Assembly: GCA_964511405.1 (NCBI GenBank)
Contig: CAZEFK010000045.1
Location: 1-38,440, forward strand
Length of the DNA stretch: 38,440 nucleotides
From: CAZEFK01 sp964511405
GTDB taxonomy: Bacteria; Pseudomonadota; Alphaproteobacteria; Elsterales; Elsteraceae
Direction of reading: 5' to 3'
Numbering within the stretch: the stretch's first letter is position 1; each line of letters opens with the position of its first letter. The notes beneath the pieces were generated by a model, which saw nothing but the letters and a program-made list of their open reading frames with translations, was not told the DNA's origin and did no database searches. Made by a program: the position numbers and the translations under genes. Positions 6,907 to 15,255 of the stretch are shown here, one piece after another.

Positions 6907-9129
6907 ATGGCCAGCGCCCACGGCCTGCCTGCCACGAGTACCGCTGACCCTGCGCCAGTCCCGGCGGGCGACGAGACCCTCCCGCCGCCGCCCTTCGCCC
7001 ATACGGCCGTGCAATGTCTGGTGATGGTCGCCCGCCACCACGGGCTCGACCTCAGCCTGGCGCGGCTGCGCCACGACTATGTGTTGGAGAATCGTGAGCC
7101 GACCCTGGATTTCCTGGTGCGCATGGCGCAGGACAATGGCCTGCGAGCCGAAGCCGCGCGGCTGGACTGGGCGGGGCTGGCCAATCTGGGTGAGGCCTAT
7201 CCGGCGCTGGCGCGCCTGAAGAACGGCAACATGGTCGTGGTCTGCGGCTCGGTCCAGAACAACGACCAGACGGTCATGGTGGTGCGCGACCCGATGGCGA
7301 TGGAGCGCGGCTTCATCGGCTTCGACGAGGCGAGCTGGCTGCAGATGTGGAGCGGCGAGGTCGTCCTCCTCAAGCGCCAGTTCACGGTGCGCGATGCCGA
7401 GCAGAAGTTCGGCCTGACCTGGTTCCTGCCCGAGATCCTGCGCCAGAAGCGTCTCTATATCGACATCGGCTTCTCGGCGCTGGTGCTGAGCCTGATCGGC
7501 CTGGCGATCCCGCTGTTCACCCAGTTCGTGATCGACACCGTGCTGGTCCACCATAGCTACAACATGCTGGTGGTGCTGAGCATCGGTATCGCGCTGGCGA
7601 TTGCCTTCGAGGGCGCCTTCGGCTGCCTGCGCCGGTTCTTGCTGTTGGCCGCGACCAACCGGGTCGACAGTCGCATCAACACCAAGACCTTCGCGCAGCT
7701 GGTGTCGCTGCCGATGGACTTCTTCGAGCACAATTCGGCAGGCATGCTGATCAAGCATGTGACCCAGGCCGAGCACATCCGTGAGTTCCTGACCGGCCGG
7801 ATGTTCTCGACCCTGCTCGACATGCTGTCGATCCTGATCTTTGTGCCGGTGCTGCTGACCTACAGCGCTGAGCTCACCGGCTATGTGCTGGGCTGCACCG
7901 GGCTGATCGCGCTGATCATCGTCTGCCTGATCCCGCCCTACAAAAGCCGCCTGGCCAAGCTTTACGAAGCCGACGGTCGGCAGCAATCGTTCCTGGTCGA
8001 GACCATTCAGGGCATGCGCACCGTCAAGTCGCTGGCGCTCGACACGCGGCACAAGAAGGAATGGGATGCGCGCGTCGCCAACGCCGTGCACATGAAGTTC
8101 CAGGTCGGCCAGATCACGACCGCTGCCAATGCGCTGGTCGGCATCCTGGACAAGGGCATGCAGGCGGGCATCATCGGCCTGGGCACGTCGCTGGTGTTCA
8201 ACAACGACCTGACCATCGGCGGGCTGATCGCGTTCCAGGTGCTGTCCGGACGCGTCGCGGCCCCCCTGGTCAGCATTGTCGGCCTGGTCCACAGCTACCA
8301 GGAAACCCTGCTGTCGGTGCGCAAGCTGGGCGAGGTGATGAACGCCAAGCCCGAGCGCTCCGAGACCTCGCGCGGCATCATGCCGCCGATCCGCGGCGTG
8401 GTGGAGTTTCAGGACGTCCGCTTCCGCTATCACCCGTCGCTGCCGCCGGCCCTCGACCATGTGTCGTTCCGGGCCGAGGAGGGCACGATCCTGGGCATCA
8501 TGGGGCGCAGCGGCTCGGGCAAGACCACGGTCACCCGGCTGCTCCAGGGCCTGCATTCGCCCGAGGACGGCACCATCCGCCTGGACGGCTACGACCTGCG
8601 CGAGATCGACCTGATCTACCTGCGCAGTTCGATCGGCGTGGTCCTGCAGGACAGCTTCCTGTTCCGCGGCACGGTGCGCGACAATCTGGCGGCCGCCAAG
8701 CCTGATGCCACCATGGAGGAGATCCAGGAGGCGGCGCGGCTGGCCGGGGCGGCCGAGTTCATCGAAAAGCTGCCGAACAAGTACGACACGTGGCTCGAAG
8801 AAGGGTCATCGAACCTGTCGGGTGGCCAGCGCCAGCGGATGGCGATCGCACGCGCGCTGATCACCAAGCCGCGCCTGCTGATCCTCGACGAGGCGACGAG
8901 CGCCCTCGATGCCGAGAGCGAGGCGATCGTCCAGACCAACCTCTTGGATATCGCGCGCGGGCGGACGGTGATCATCGTTTCGCATCGCCTGTCCAACCTG
9001 GTCCCGGCCGACCAGATCCTGGTGCTCGATCGCGGCCGTCTGGTCGATGCGGGCCGGCACGGCGAGCTGTTGGGCCGGTGCAGCATTTATCAGCTGTTGT
9101 GGCAACAGCAGACGAGGCATGTAGCATGA
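6907..9129 (+). CDS. Type I secretion ABC exporter with degenerate C39-like domain
   Basis: This 740-residue HlyB-type protein sits in the inner membrane and powers one-step export of unfolded substrates. Residues 30-150 form a C39 peptidase-like domain in which the catalytic positions are lost: Thr stands where Cys should be (HTAVQCLVMVARHHG) and the His position reads NMVVV. It therefore should bind rather than cleave substrates. Membrane segments span about 180-450. The nucleotide-binding domain has Walker A GRSGSGKTT (about 533), LSGGQRQRMAIARAL (about 637), Walker B LLILDEATSALD and the H-loop VIIVSHR. AGGAGGT lies 7 nt before the ATG. Its stop overlaps the start of the HlyD gene (ATGA). 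Confidence 0.93.
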   Translation: MASAHGLPATSTADPAPVPAGDETLPPPPFAHTAVQCLVMVARHHGLDLSLARLRHDYVLENREPTLDFLVRMAQDNGLRAEAARLDWAGLANLGEAYPALARLKNGNMVVVCGSVQNNDQTVMVVRDPMAMERGFIGFDEASWLQMWSGEVVLLKRQFTVRDAEQKFGLTWFLPEILRQKRLYIDIGFSALVLSLIGLAIPLFTQFVIDTVLVHHSYNMLVVLSIGIALAIAFEGAFGCLRRFLLLAATNRVDSRINTKTFAQLVSLPMDFFEHNSAGMLIKHVTQAEHIREFLTGRMFSTLLDMLSILIFVPVLLTYSAELTGYVLGCTGLIALIIVCLIPPYKSRLAKLYEADGRQQSFLVETIQGMRTVKSLALDTRHKKEWDARVANAVHMKFQVGQITTAANALVGILDKGMQAGIIGLGTSLVFNNDLTIGGLIAFQVLSGRVAAPLVSIVGLVHSYQETLLSVRKLGEVMNAKPERSETSRGIMPPIRGVVEFQDVRFRYHPSLPPALDHVSFRAEEGTILGIMGRSGSGKTTVTRLLQGLHSPEDGTIRLDGYDLREIDLIYLRSSIGVVLQDSFLFRGTVRDNLAAAKPDATMEEIQEAARLAGAAEFIEKLPNKYDTWLEEGSSNLSGGQRQRMAIARALITKPRLLILDEATSALDAESEAIVQTNLLDIARGRTVIIVSHRLSNLVPADQILVLDRGRLVDAGRHGELLGRCSIYQLLWQQQTRHVA

Positions 9130-10553
9130 TGAATCCGGTCAAGAAGTCGCAGCGCGGGCTGGTGCCCGCCACGGCGGCGCCGATGCCCGCCGTGGTGCGC
9201 GAGTTCCAGTCCGATGTCGCGGCCATCGAGCTGCAGCCGGATCCGATTCTGACCCGCGGCACGCTGTGGCTGTCGGCCGCGCTGATCGTCGCCGCCATCG
9301 TCTGGGCCTCGATCGGCACCATCGACAAGGTCGTCACCGCCCGCGGCCGCATCGTTTCGGACACGCCGACCGTGGTGGTGCAACCCCTCGAGACGTCGAT
9401 CGTGAGGGCGATCAACGTCAAGCCGGGCGACATCGTGAAGGCCGGCGATGTCCTGGCCACGCTCGACCCGACCTTCACCGCCGCCGATGTCGCCCAGCTC
9501 AAGACCAAGAAGGACAGCCTGGACGCCCAGATCGATCGGCTGCGCGCGCAGCTCGGCGACAAGGATTACGTGCCCGCCGCGGGCACCGGCCCCAACGACG
9601 CGCTGCTGCAGACCGCGATCTTCCGCCAAGCCGCGGCCCAGTACCGCTCGCAGCTCCAATCCTATGACGGCAAGATCGCCAAGCTCAAAGCCGAGCTCGC
9701 GACCAAGCGGGCCGACCAGCAGATCCTGACCGACCGGGTCGATGTGCTGAAGGCCATCGAGAAGATGCGCACCACGCTGGAGACCGGCCCCGCCCAGGCC
9801 GGCAGCCGGCTGCAGACCCTCGTGGCCGCCGACCAGCGCCTGGAGGCCCAGCGCAACCTCGAGCTGACGATCAACAGCATCAAGGAGATCAGCGCCGACC
9901 TGGACAGCGCGGTTGCCGATCGCGAGGCCTTCATCGGCGACTCGCAGCGCAAGACTGCCGAGGACTTGGTCGCAGCGACGCGCGACCGCGATCAGACGGC
10001 CGAGCAGCTGGTCAAGGCCGACAAGCGCCAGAGCCTGATTACCCTGACCGCCCAGACCGACTCGATGGTGCTGGAGACCGCCCAGCGGTCGGTCGGCTCG
10101 GTGGTGCGCGAGGCCGAGACGCTCTTCACCCTGGTGCCGCTCAACGCGCCGTTGGAGGTCGAGGCCCAGATCGAACCGCGCGATCTCGGCTCGCTCAAGG
10201 CCAATGAGGAAGTGCGCATCAAGCTGGATGCCTATCCGTTCCAGCAGCATGGCACGATGAAGGGCATCGTGCGCTCGATCAGTGAGGACACGATCACCCG
10301 CCACGAGGATCTGGCGGCGCAGCCGGTGGGCCAGGGATCGGCGCCGCCGTCTGGCGGCCAGCAGGCGTCGCCCAGCGTTTACCGTGCGCGAATCGAGATC
10401 ACGGCCAGCGAAATGCGCAACGTCTCAAGCGACTTCCGGCTCATCCCGGGCATGCCGCTGACCGCCGAACTCAAGATCGGCAGCCGCCCGATGATCACCT
10501 ACTTCACGGATCCGATCACCCGCAGCCTGGATGAAGGCCTGCGCGACCCCTAG
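9126..10553 (+). CDS. HlyD family membrane fusion protein
   Basis: This 475-residue periplasmic adaptor links the ABC exporter to an outer-membrane TolC-like channel. It has a short cytosolic N-terminus and one membrane segment (GTLWLSAALIVAAIVWASIG, about residues 46-65). A split lipoyl/barrel-sandwich domain follows (VVQPLETSIVRAINVKPGDIV), then a long coiled coil (about 120-310), then the beta-barrel (APLEVEAQIEPRDLGSLKANEEVRIKLDAYPF, here cited by its key DAYPF end). ATG 9126-9128 overlaps the exporter stop; a second in-frame ATG follows immediately at 9129. The coupled pair is a standard T1SS inner-membrane unit. No outer-membrane channel gene is in the window. Confidence 0.92.
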   Translation: MMNPVKKSQRGLVPATAAPMPAVVREFQSDVAAIELQPDPILTRGTLWLSAALIVAAIVWASIGTIDKVVTARGRIVSDTPTVVVQPLETSIVRAINVKPGDIVKAGDVLATLDPTFTAADVAQLKTKKDSLDAQIDRLRAQLGDKDYVPAAGTGPNDALLQTAIFRQAAAQYRSQLQSYDGKIAKLKAELATKRADQQILTDRVDVLKAIEKMRTTLETGPAQAGSRLQTLVAADQRLEAQRNLELTINSIKEISADLDSAVADREAFIGDSQRKTAEDLVAATRDRDQTAEQLVKADKRQSLITLTAQTDSMVLETAQRSVGSVVREAETLFTLVPLNAPLEVEAQIEPRDLGSLKANEEVRIKLDAYPFQQHGTMKGIVRSISEDTITRHEDLAAQPVGQGSAPPSGGQQASPSVYRARIEITASEMRNVSSDFRLIPGMPLTAELKIGSRPMITYFTDPITRSLDEGLRDP

Positions 10554-10554
10554 G

Positions 10555-10694
10555 GCGGGATGAGATCAGGTTGACCCGCTCAAGAAAGCCTCGGACCGGC
10601 GGGAGTCCCCCATCTCCCAGCCTCCTCCCACAAGGGGAGGAGGAGTTCTGTCGCTGCAGCTTCGCCCCTCCTTCCAGGTTCAAGCACATCCCGC
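10555..10694. repeat. Intergenic palindromic element, MITE- or REP-like
   Basis: The 186-bp spacer after the HlyD gene holds a 140-bp block bounded by GCGGGATG (10555-10562) and its inverted copy CATCCCGC (10687-10694). Looser symmetry continues inward (CAGGTTGAC against a reversed AGGTTCAAG). In the middle is a perfect 9-bp hairpin, CCTCCTCCC/GGGAGGAGG (10621-10629 with 10635-10643, loop ACAAG). There is no coding frame. It may end transcription of the exporter operon, but no U-tract follows. It looks like a dispersed repeat family, which only a genome search can show. Confidence 0.5.
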
Positions 10695-10739
10695 TCTAAA
10701 GGGCGCGCACCAGGGGCGGTTCACGACCGCCAGCGGCGG

Positions 10740-11045
10740 TCAGGTGTCGTCGCGCGGCGGCGGCTGGAACAGCAGCCGATGGGTTACGGGGTCGTAGTAT
10801 CGCAGAAGCTCAGCCGCGAAGCTCTGAGGCTCGACCCCAAGGGCGGCGGCCCATGCCGCCATCTGGTCCGGTGGAATGCGGCCGTTGCCGGATTCGATCT
10901 GGCTGACGAAGGTGTAATAGCGAAGGCCGACGCGCTCGGCCAATTCGCGCTGGGTCATGCCTCGCGCCTCGCGCAGCTGCTTCAGCCAGCGGCCCGCCGA
11001 CGCGCGCCGTGCTCTCGCCAGGTTTGCCTTGGCTGCCGCGTGCAT
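10740..11045 (-). CDS. XRE family transcriptional regulator
   Basis: A 101-residue protein with one Cro/CI-type helix-turn-helix at about residues 17-75 (WLKQLREARGMTQRELAERVG followed by YYTFVSQIESGNGRIPP; the recognition helix is in the second part). The C-terminus has a short conserved tail LLRYYDPVTHRLLF, shared with the divergent paralogue at 11278-11595. It presumably binds the intervening spacer or controls the adjacent secretion genes. Start ATG at 11043-11045; an RBS is not obvious. The two paralogues are transcribed away from a 232-bp shared spacer. Confidence 0.85.
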   Translation of the reverse strand: MHAAAKANLARARRASAGRWLKQLREARGMTQRELAERVGLRYYTFVSQIESGNGRIPPDQMAAWAAALGVEPQSFAAELLRYYDPVTHRLLFQPPPRDDT

Positions 11046-11277
11046 GGCCTGATGTCCCTACGCAATGCGCCCGACAAGAAATGCCTATAGCTGCATAAAC
11101 TGAGGTTGGCTGGCAATCCTTTCAATCTTGTGAACGAGGCGCGTTGACAGAGCGACACCCGTTCGGCGATCCTCCATCAGAAAGTCGGTGGACGGAGCGC
11201 GCTCTCCCATCGACCGGCAAGGAGGCGTGCGGCCCCAGGACCTGAGAGGGCGCGGCGGCCGAGACTGAGGAGAGGCG

Positions 11278-11595
11278 ATGTATACCCATCCCCAGCATCG
11301 GGCCGGCGAGGCGGCCAAGCGGCTGCGGCGCTCGGCGGGTGCCTGGTTGCGCGAATTGCGGCTGGCGCGCGGCCTGACCCAGCGTGACTTGGCCGATCGC
11401 GTCGGCGTTGCCTATTACACGTTTGTCAGCCAGATCGAGGCGGGCAAGGGCCGGGTCCCCCCGGAAAGCTATGGCGCCTGGGCCGATGCGCTTGGTGTGG
11501 CCAAGGCTGAGTTCGTTCGGCGCTTGCTGAGCTATTATGACCCTTACACCTACGAGGCTCTGTTCGAGGGTGAAGGCGGCCAATCGGCCGGTTAG
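11278..11595 (+). CDS. XRE family transcriptional regulator, paralogue of the preceding gene
   Basis: This 105-residue HTH protein closely parallels the divergent gene. It has WLRELRLARGLTQRDLADRVG, the identical core YYTFVSQIE, then GKGRVPPE, and the tail LLSYYDPYTYEALF. The RBS GAGGAGAG lies just before ATG 11278-11280. It lies 160 bp upstream of the RTX-type substrate gene, so it is a candidate regulator of that gene. Two such small regulators side by side may act as a heterodimer or compete for one operator; this is inference. Confidence 0.87.
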   Translation: MYTHPQHRAGEAAKRLRRSAGAWLRELRLARGLTQRDLADRVGVAYYTFVSQIEAGKGRVPPESYGAWADALGVAKAEFVRRLLSYYDPYTYEALFEGEGGQSAG

Positions 11596-11652
11596 CGGGG
11601 CATGGCGGTTGACCCTGCGGCATCGCGACCGGTGTCGGGGACGGGAGGTTGG

Positions 11653-11681
11653 TTGCGCCGGACAGTGAACAATTCTATAGT
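11653..11681 (+). promoter_or_regulatory. Candidate sigma70 promoter of the NPDV-repeat protein
   Basis: TTGCGC (11653-11658) and TATAGT (11676-11681) are separated by 17 bp, in an AT-rich patch unusual for this GC-rich window. The RBS AGGAG lies at about 11745-11749, 6 nt before ATG 11756. Confidence 0.5.
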
Positions 11682-11755
11682 CAGATAGTCACGATACGAA
11701 CGGTCGCGTCGAGAGCAGGGACAGTGCGCCGACGGGATCCGCTCAGGAGCGGGGA

Positions 11756-12421
11756 ATGAGCACGACGACGTCGGCCGCCGGGACCACGTTCGTGCCCGGC
11801 ACGGGCAACCAGACCATCATCGGCGCCGGCGGCGCCGACACGACGGTGTTCCTGGCGGCGCACACTCAATACAGCATCACGGTCGACGGTGCTTGGGTGA
11901 AAGTCGTCAACATGTCGGGCACGACCGGCACCGACCTTCTCTACAATATCGACAACCTGCAGTTCACGGACGGGGTCATCACCCTGGCTCACCCGAAATC
12001 GGAAACGATCGATGCGACCGGCTTCGACCTGCGCTACTACGAATCGAAATATTCCGATATCGCGGCGGCCGCCTCGGCTGACCCCAATTTCAGCCCGTTG
12101 CAGCATTATCTGACTGTCGGTTGGAAGGAAGGGCGCAACCCTAACGCCTTCTTCGACACGAACTACTACCTCAAGGCCAACCCGGATGTGGCAAAAGCCG
12201 GCGTCAATCCGCTGGCTCAGTACGATCTCTATGGCTGGAAGGAAGGCCGCAATCCCTCGGCCAGCTTCAATTCGCTGAGCTATCTCCAGGCGAACCCGGA
12301 CGTTGCGGCTGCCGGCCTCAATCCGATGCTGCATTACGAACTGTCGGGATTCATCGAGGGTCGGTCGGTGGCGCCGTCCACCACCGCGGCCGTGGCTGCG
12401 GTTGCCGCTGGAGGCGTTTAG
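11756..12421 (+). CDS. RTX-type secreted protein with three NPDV repeats, probable T1SS substrate
   Basis: A 221-residue protein without an N-terminal signal peptide. Residues 12-77 resemble the module common in RTX proteins (GTGNQTIIGAGGADTTVF, then LLYNIDNLQFTDGVITL). Three repeats follow at about 90-130, 133-170 and 171-205, of the pattern FDxxYYLxANPDVAxAGxNPLxHYxxxGWKEGRNP, a repeat seen in many type I-secreted proteins. The C-terminus is a hydrophobic Ala/Val/Gly tail (AAVAAVAAGGV), which suits an uncleaved C-terminal secretion signal. It sits between two T1SS exporter pairs and next to two glycosyltransferase genes, so export and possible glycosylation are inferred. Function outside the cell is unknown; an S-layer or adhesin-like role is one option. 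No catalytic domain is visible. Confidence 0.7.
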   Translation: MSTTTSAAGTTFVPGTGNQTIIGAGGADTTVFLAAHTQYSITVDGAWVKVVNMSGTTGTDLLYNIDNLQFTDGVITLAHPKSETIDATGFDLRYYESKYSDIAAAASADPNFSPLQHYLTVGWKEGRNPNAFFDTNYYLKANPDVAKAGVNPLAQYDLYGWKEGRNPSASFNSLSYLQANPDVAAAGLNPMLHYELSGFIEGRSVAPSTTAAVAAVAAGGV

Positions 12422-12435
12422 CCACGTCCGCGGCC

Positions 12436-13404
12436 TTGCCGCCGCGCGTGGTCGCGGTCATCGTCACGTATAACGCCGGGCCTGAGATCCAGGCCGCCGT
12501 CGCCGCGGTCCGCGACCAGGTCGCGGGCATCGTGGTGGTCGACAACGGCTCGGACCCCGAGACGCGGTCGGCGCTCCATGCGGCGGCGGCCGATCCGGCG
12601 TTGAGCCTGATCCTCAACGCCGGGAACCGCGGCCTGGCGGCGGCGCAGAACCAGGGGATCGATGCCGCGCTGGCGGGGGGCGCCGAGTGGGTGCTGCTGC
12701 TCGACCAGGACAGCCGGCCGGCCCCGGACATGGTCGAGCGCCTGCTCGCCGGAGCCGACGCGGCCGCAGCCGACCTGGCGGCGCCGCGGCTGGACCGGAT
12801 GGGTGCCCTGGCGACCCGGGTGCTGCGCGCCGACCGCCGCTGGGACTGGCGCCGCATCGCGGTGACGGAGGGCGTGGTTGCGCCGGCGCTGTTCGCGATT
12901 GCCTCGGGCAGCCTGATCCGGCGCGCGGCGCTGGCGGCGGCGGGTCCGCTCGACGAGCGGCTGTTCATCGACTATGTCGACGTCGAGTACGGGTTGCGGC
13001 TCAACGAGCGCGGCTGCCGGATCGCCCTGGTTGGCGACGCGGTGCTGCGCCATCGCCTGGGCGACCCGCGGCAGCATCGCGTGGCCGGCCTGCAGGTCGC
13101 CACCACCAACCATGGCCCGGGGCGGCGCTTCACCATCTATCGCAACCGGTGCTGGCTGTGGCGCAGCCGCGGCGCGGTTTGGCCGGGCTGGTTGATCTTC
13201 GACGTCGCGGCTGCGGCCGGCGATCTGCTGCGCATTGCGATGTTCGAGCACGGCCGCGCGGCCAAGCTGCGAGCGGCCCTGGCTGGGCTGCGCGCCGGCT
13301 GGCGCGGCCGTCTTGGGCCGCCGGCCTGGGCGGTGGCGAACGGCGGGGCGTTTGACGGCAGCGCGGCCCCGGTTGGCCGCCGCACCGAGTCGGAACCAGG
13401 GTAG
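12436..13404 (+). CDS. Glycosyltransferase family 2, rhamnosyltransferase-like
   Basis: A 322-residue GT-A fold enzyme. The N-terminus VVAVIVTYNAG and VVVDNGSD bind the nucleotide sugar, LLLDQDSRP carries the DxD metal site, and FIDYVDVEYGLRLNERG is the acceptor-side acidic motif typical of the RfbF-like rhamnosyltransferase subgroup. A weakly hydrophobic C-terminal segment (WPGWLIFDVAAAAGDLLRI) may contact the membrane. The TTG at 12436 gives the natural N-terminus, but the only clear RBS, GGAGG at 12410-12414, is 21 nt away, so the start is uncertain. It follows the NPDV-repeat gene by 14 bp and is probably cotranscribed with it. Acceptor and sugar are not known. Confidence 0.87.
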   Translation: MPPRVVAVIVTYNAGPEIQAAVAAVRDQVAGIVVVDNGSDPETRSALHAAAADPALSLILNAGNRGLAAAQNQGIDAALAGGAEWVLLLDQDSRPAPDMVERLLAGADAAAADLAAPRLDRMGALATRVLRADRRWDWRRIAVTEGVVAPALFAIASGSLIRRAALAAAGPLDERLFIDYVDVEYGLRLNERGCRIALVGDAVLRHRLGDPRQHRVAGLQVATTNHGPGRRFTIYRNRCWLWRSRGAVWPGWLIFDVAAAAGDLLRIAMFEHGRAAKLRAALAGLRAGWRGRLGPPAWAVANGGAFDGSAAPVGRRTESEPG

Positions 13405-13527
13405 CGTCACCATGACCGGGCTGAACACCGCGGTTCACCTTGCTTCGGCCCAACGGGGCAAGCTAGAACTCGTTCAAACAGCTGCAGCCCGCCGGATTCG
13501 ATGGTCGGTGCCAGGGATCGCGACGCC

Positions 13528-15255
13528 ATGACTCCGGGACGGCCCAGCACTGAAGTCCGCGACGCGCTTGCCGGCTGCTGGCCCTATTTCGTGGCTGCGG
13601 GGCTGTTCAGCGGTGCCGTGAACCTGCTGTTCCTGAGCCCGTCGCTGTACATGATCCAGGTCTATGACCGGGTGCTGAACAGCGGCAGCCAATATACCCT
13701 GGTGATGCTGACGCTGGCCGTGGCCCTGGCGCTGGGAACCATGGCGACGCTCGATGCGGTGCGGGCCCGGGTGCTGATCCGCTGCGGCATCGCCTTCGAC
13801 AACCGGCTGTCCGCCCGGGTTCTGTCGGCGCTGATCGATCGCGGGCTGACCGCGGGCTCGGAGCGCCATCGCGAAGCCCTGCGCGACCTGGACAACTTCC
13901 GCCAAGTGGTGACCGGCACCGGCGTCCATGCGCTGTTCGATGCGCCGTGGGTCCCGATCTATCTCGGCGTCATGTTCATACTGAGCCTGTGGTTCGGCGT
14001 CATGACGCTGCTGGCCGCGGCACTTCTGCTGCTGCTGGCCGTGCTCAACGACGTCGGCACGCGGGCGGCGCTGGGGGCCGCCAACGACAGCGCGGTGCGC
14101 AGCTATCGGTTCACCGAGGCGGCCATGCGCAATGCCGAGGTCATCCAGGCCATGGGCATGCTGCCCGGCGTGCTGCAGCGGTGGCGGCAGGACCGCCAGG
14201 CCCTGCTCGGCTGGCAGGCGCGCGCCAGCGACCGCGCGGCGGACTGGGGGGCGGCGATCAAGTTCGTGCGGCTGTTCATGCAGTCCTTCGCCCTGGCGAT
14301 GGGTGCCTGGCTGGTGCTGGACCGCCAGGTTACGCCGGGGGCCATGTTCGCCGCGGCGGTGCTGCTGGGGCGCGCGCTGGCCCCCGTCGAACTGGCGGTC
14401 GGGGCGTGGAAGAGCCTGTCCTCGGCACGCCAGGCCTATCGCCGGGTCAGCGAGCTCTTGGCCCAGTTCCCGGCGCCGACACCGGCGATGACGTTGCCGG
14501 CGCCGGCGGGACGGCTGACCTTGGAGCAGGTGGTCGCCGTGCCGCCCGGCGGCGACCGCGCGGTGCTCAAGGGCATCTCCTTGGAGATTGCCGCGGGCGA
14601 TGGGCTGGGCATCATCGGGCCGAGCGCCGCCGGCAAGTCTTCGCTGCTGCGCTTGCTGGTCGGTGTCTGGAAACCGGTCGCCGGCCAGGTGCGCCTGGAC
14701 GGGGCCGACGTTGCAACCTGGGACCGCACCGATTTCGGCCGGTCGGTCGGCTATCTGCCGCAGGACATCGAGCTGTTCGCCGGCACCGTCCGCGACAATA
14801 TCGCCCGCTTCACCGATGCGCAGCCCGAGGCCGTGATCGATGCGGCCCAGCGCGCCGGCGTGCATGACATGATCCTGCGCCTGCCGCGCGGCTACGACAC
14901 CGAGATCGGCCCGGGCGGCTCGATGCTGTCGGGCGGCCAGCGCCAGCGTCTGGGCCTGGCGCGCGCGCTGTTCGGCCGGCCGCGCCTGCTGGTGCTGGAC
15001 GAGCCCAACGCCAACCTGGACAGCGATGGCGAAACCGCGCTGATCGAGACGCTGGAGCAGGTCAAGGCCGAGGGGACGACCTTGGTCATCGTCGCCCACC
15101 GGACGGCGGTGCTGAACGTGGTCGACCGGCTGATGCTGCTGCGCGACGGCGCGGTCGAGCTGATCGGGCCGCGGGCCGAGGTGCTGGCCACGTTGAGCGG
15201 CAAGGTGGTGCGGCCGGCGGCCTTCGCCGGCGGCGGACCCAAGGAGGGGGCGTGA
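13528..15255 (+). CDS. Type I secretion ABC exporter, PrtD type
   Basis: This 575-residue exporter lacks a C39-like domain, which marks the PrtD/AprD/HasD group; Dickeya PrtD has about the same length. About six membrane segments span residues 20-290 (LFLSPSLYMIQVYDRVL is the group's characteristic start). The ATPase has Walker A GPSAAGKSS, LSGGQRQRLGLARALFG, and Walker B LLVLDEPNANLD with Asn-Ala-Asn instead of Thr-Ser-Ala, typical of this group. An ATG at 13501 would add nine residues; neither start has a good RBS, and AGGG 12 nt before ATG 13528 is the better. It is coupled to the next gene by a GTGA overlap. Confidence 0.92.
   Translation: MTPGRPSTEVRDALAGCWPYFVAAGLFSGAVNLLFLSPSLYMIQVYDRVLNSGSQYTLVMLTLAVALALGTMATLDAVRARVLIRCGIAFDNRLSARVLSALIDRGLTAGSERHREALRDLDNFRQVVTGTGVHALFDAPWVPIYLGVMFILSLWFGVMTLLAAALLLLLAVLNDVGTRAALGAANDSAVRSYRFTEAAMRNAEVIQAMGMLPGVLQRWRQDRQALLGWQARASDRAADWGAAIKFVRLFMQSFALAMGAWLVLDRQVTPGAMFAAAVLLGRALAPVELAVGAWKSLSSARQAYRRVSELLAQFPAPTPAMTLPAPAGRLTLEQVVAVPPGGDRAVLKGISLEIAAGDGLGIIGPSAAGKSSLLRLLVGVWKPVAGQVRLDGADVATWDRTDFGRSVGYLPQDIELFAGTVRDNIARFTDAQPEAVIDAAQRAGVHDMILRLPRGYDTEIGPGGSMLSGGQRQRLGLARALFGRPRLLVLDEPNANLDSDGETALIETLEQVKAEGTTLVIVAHRTAVLNVVDRLMLLRDGAVELIGPRAEVLATLSGKVVRPAAFAGGGPKEGA

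Noticed and set aside
6636..6935. 99-codon minus-strand frame in the spacer before the exporter
   Set aside because: It overlaps the exporter start and RBS, has no good RBS and no recognisable domain.
6901..8556. 551-codon minus-strand frame opposite the first exporter
   Set aside because: It mirrors the exporter gene, is His/Gln/Asp-rich, has no RBS, and matches no family.
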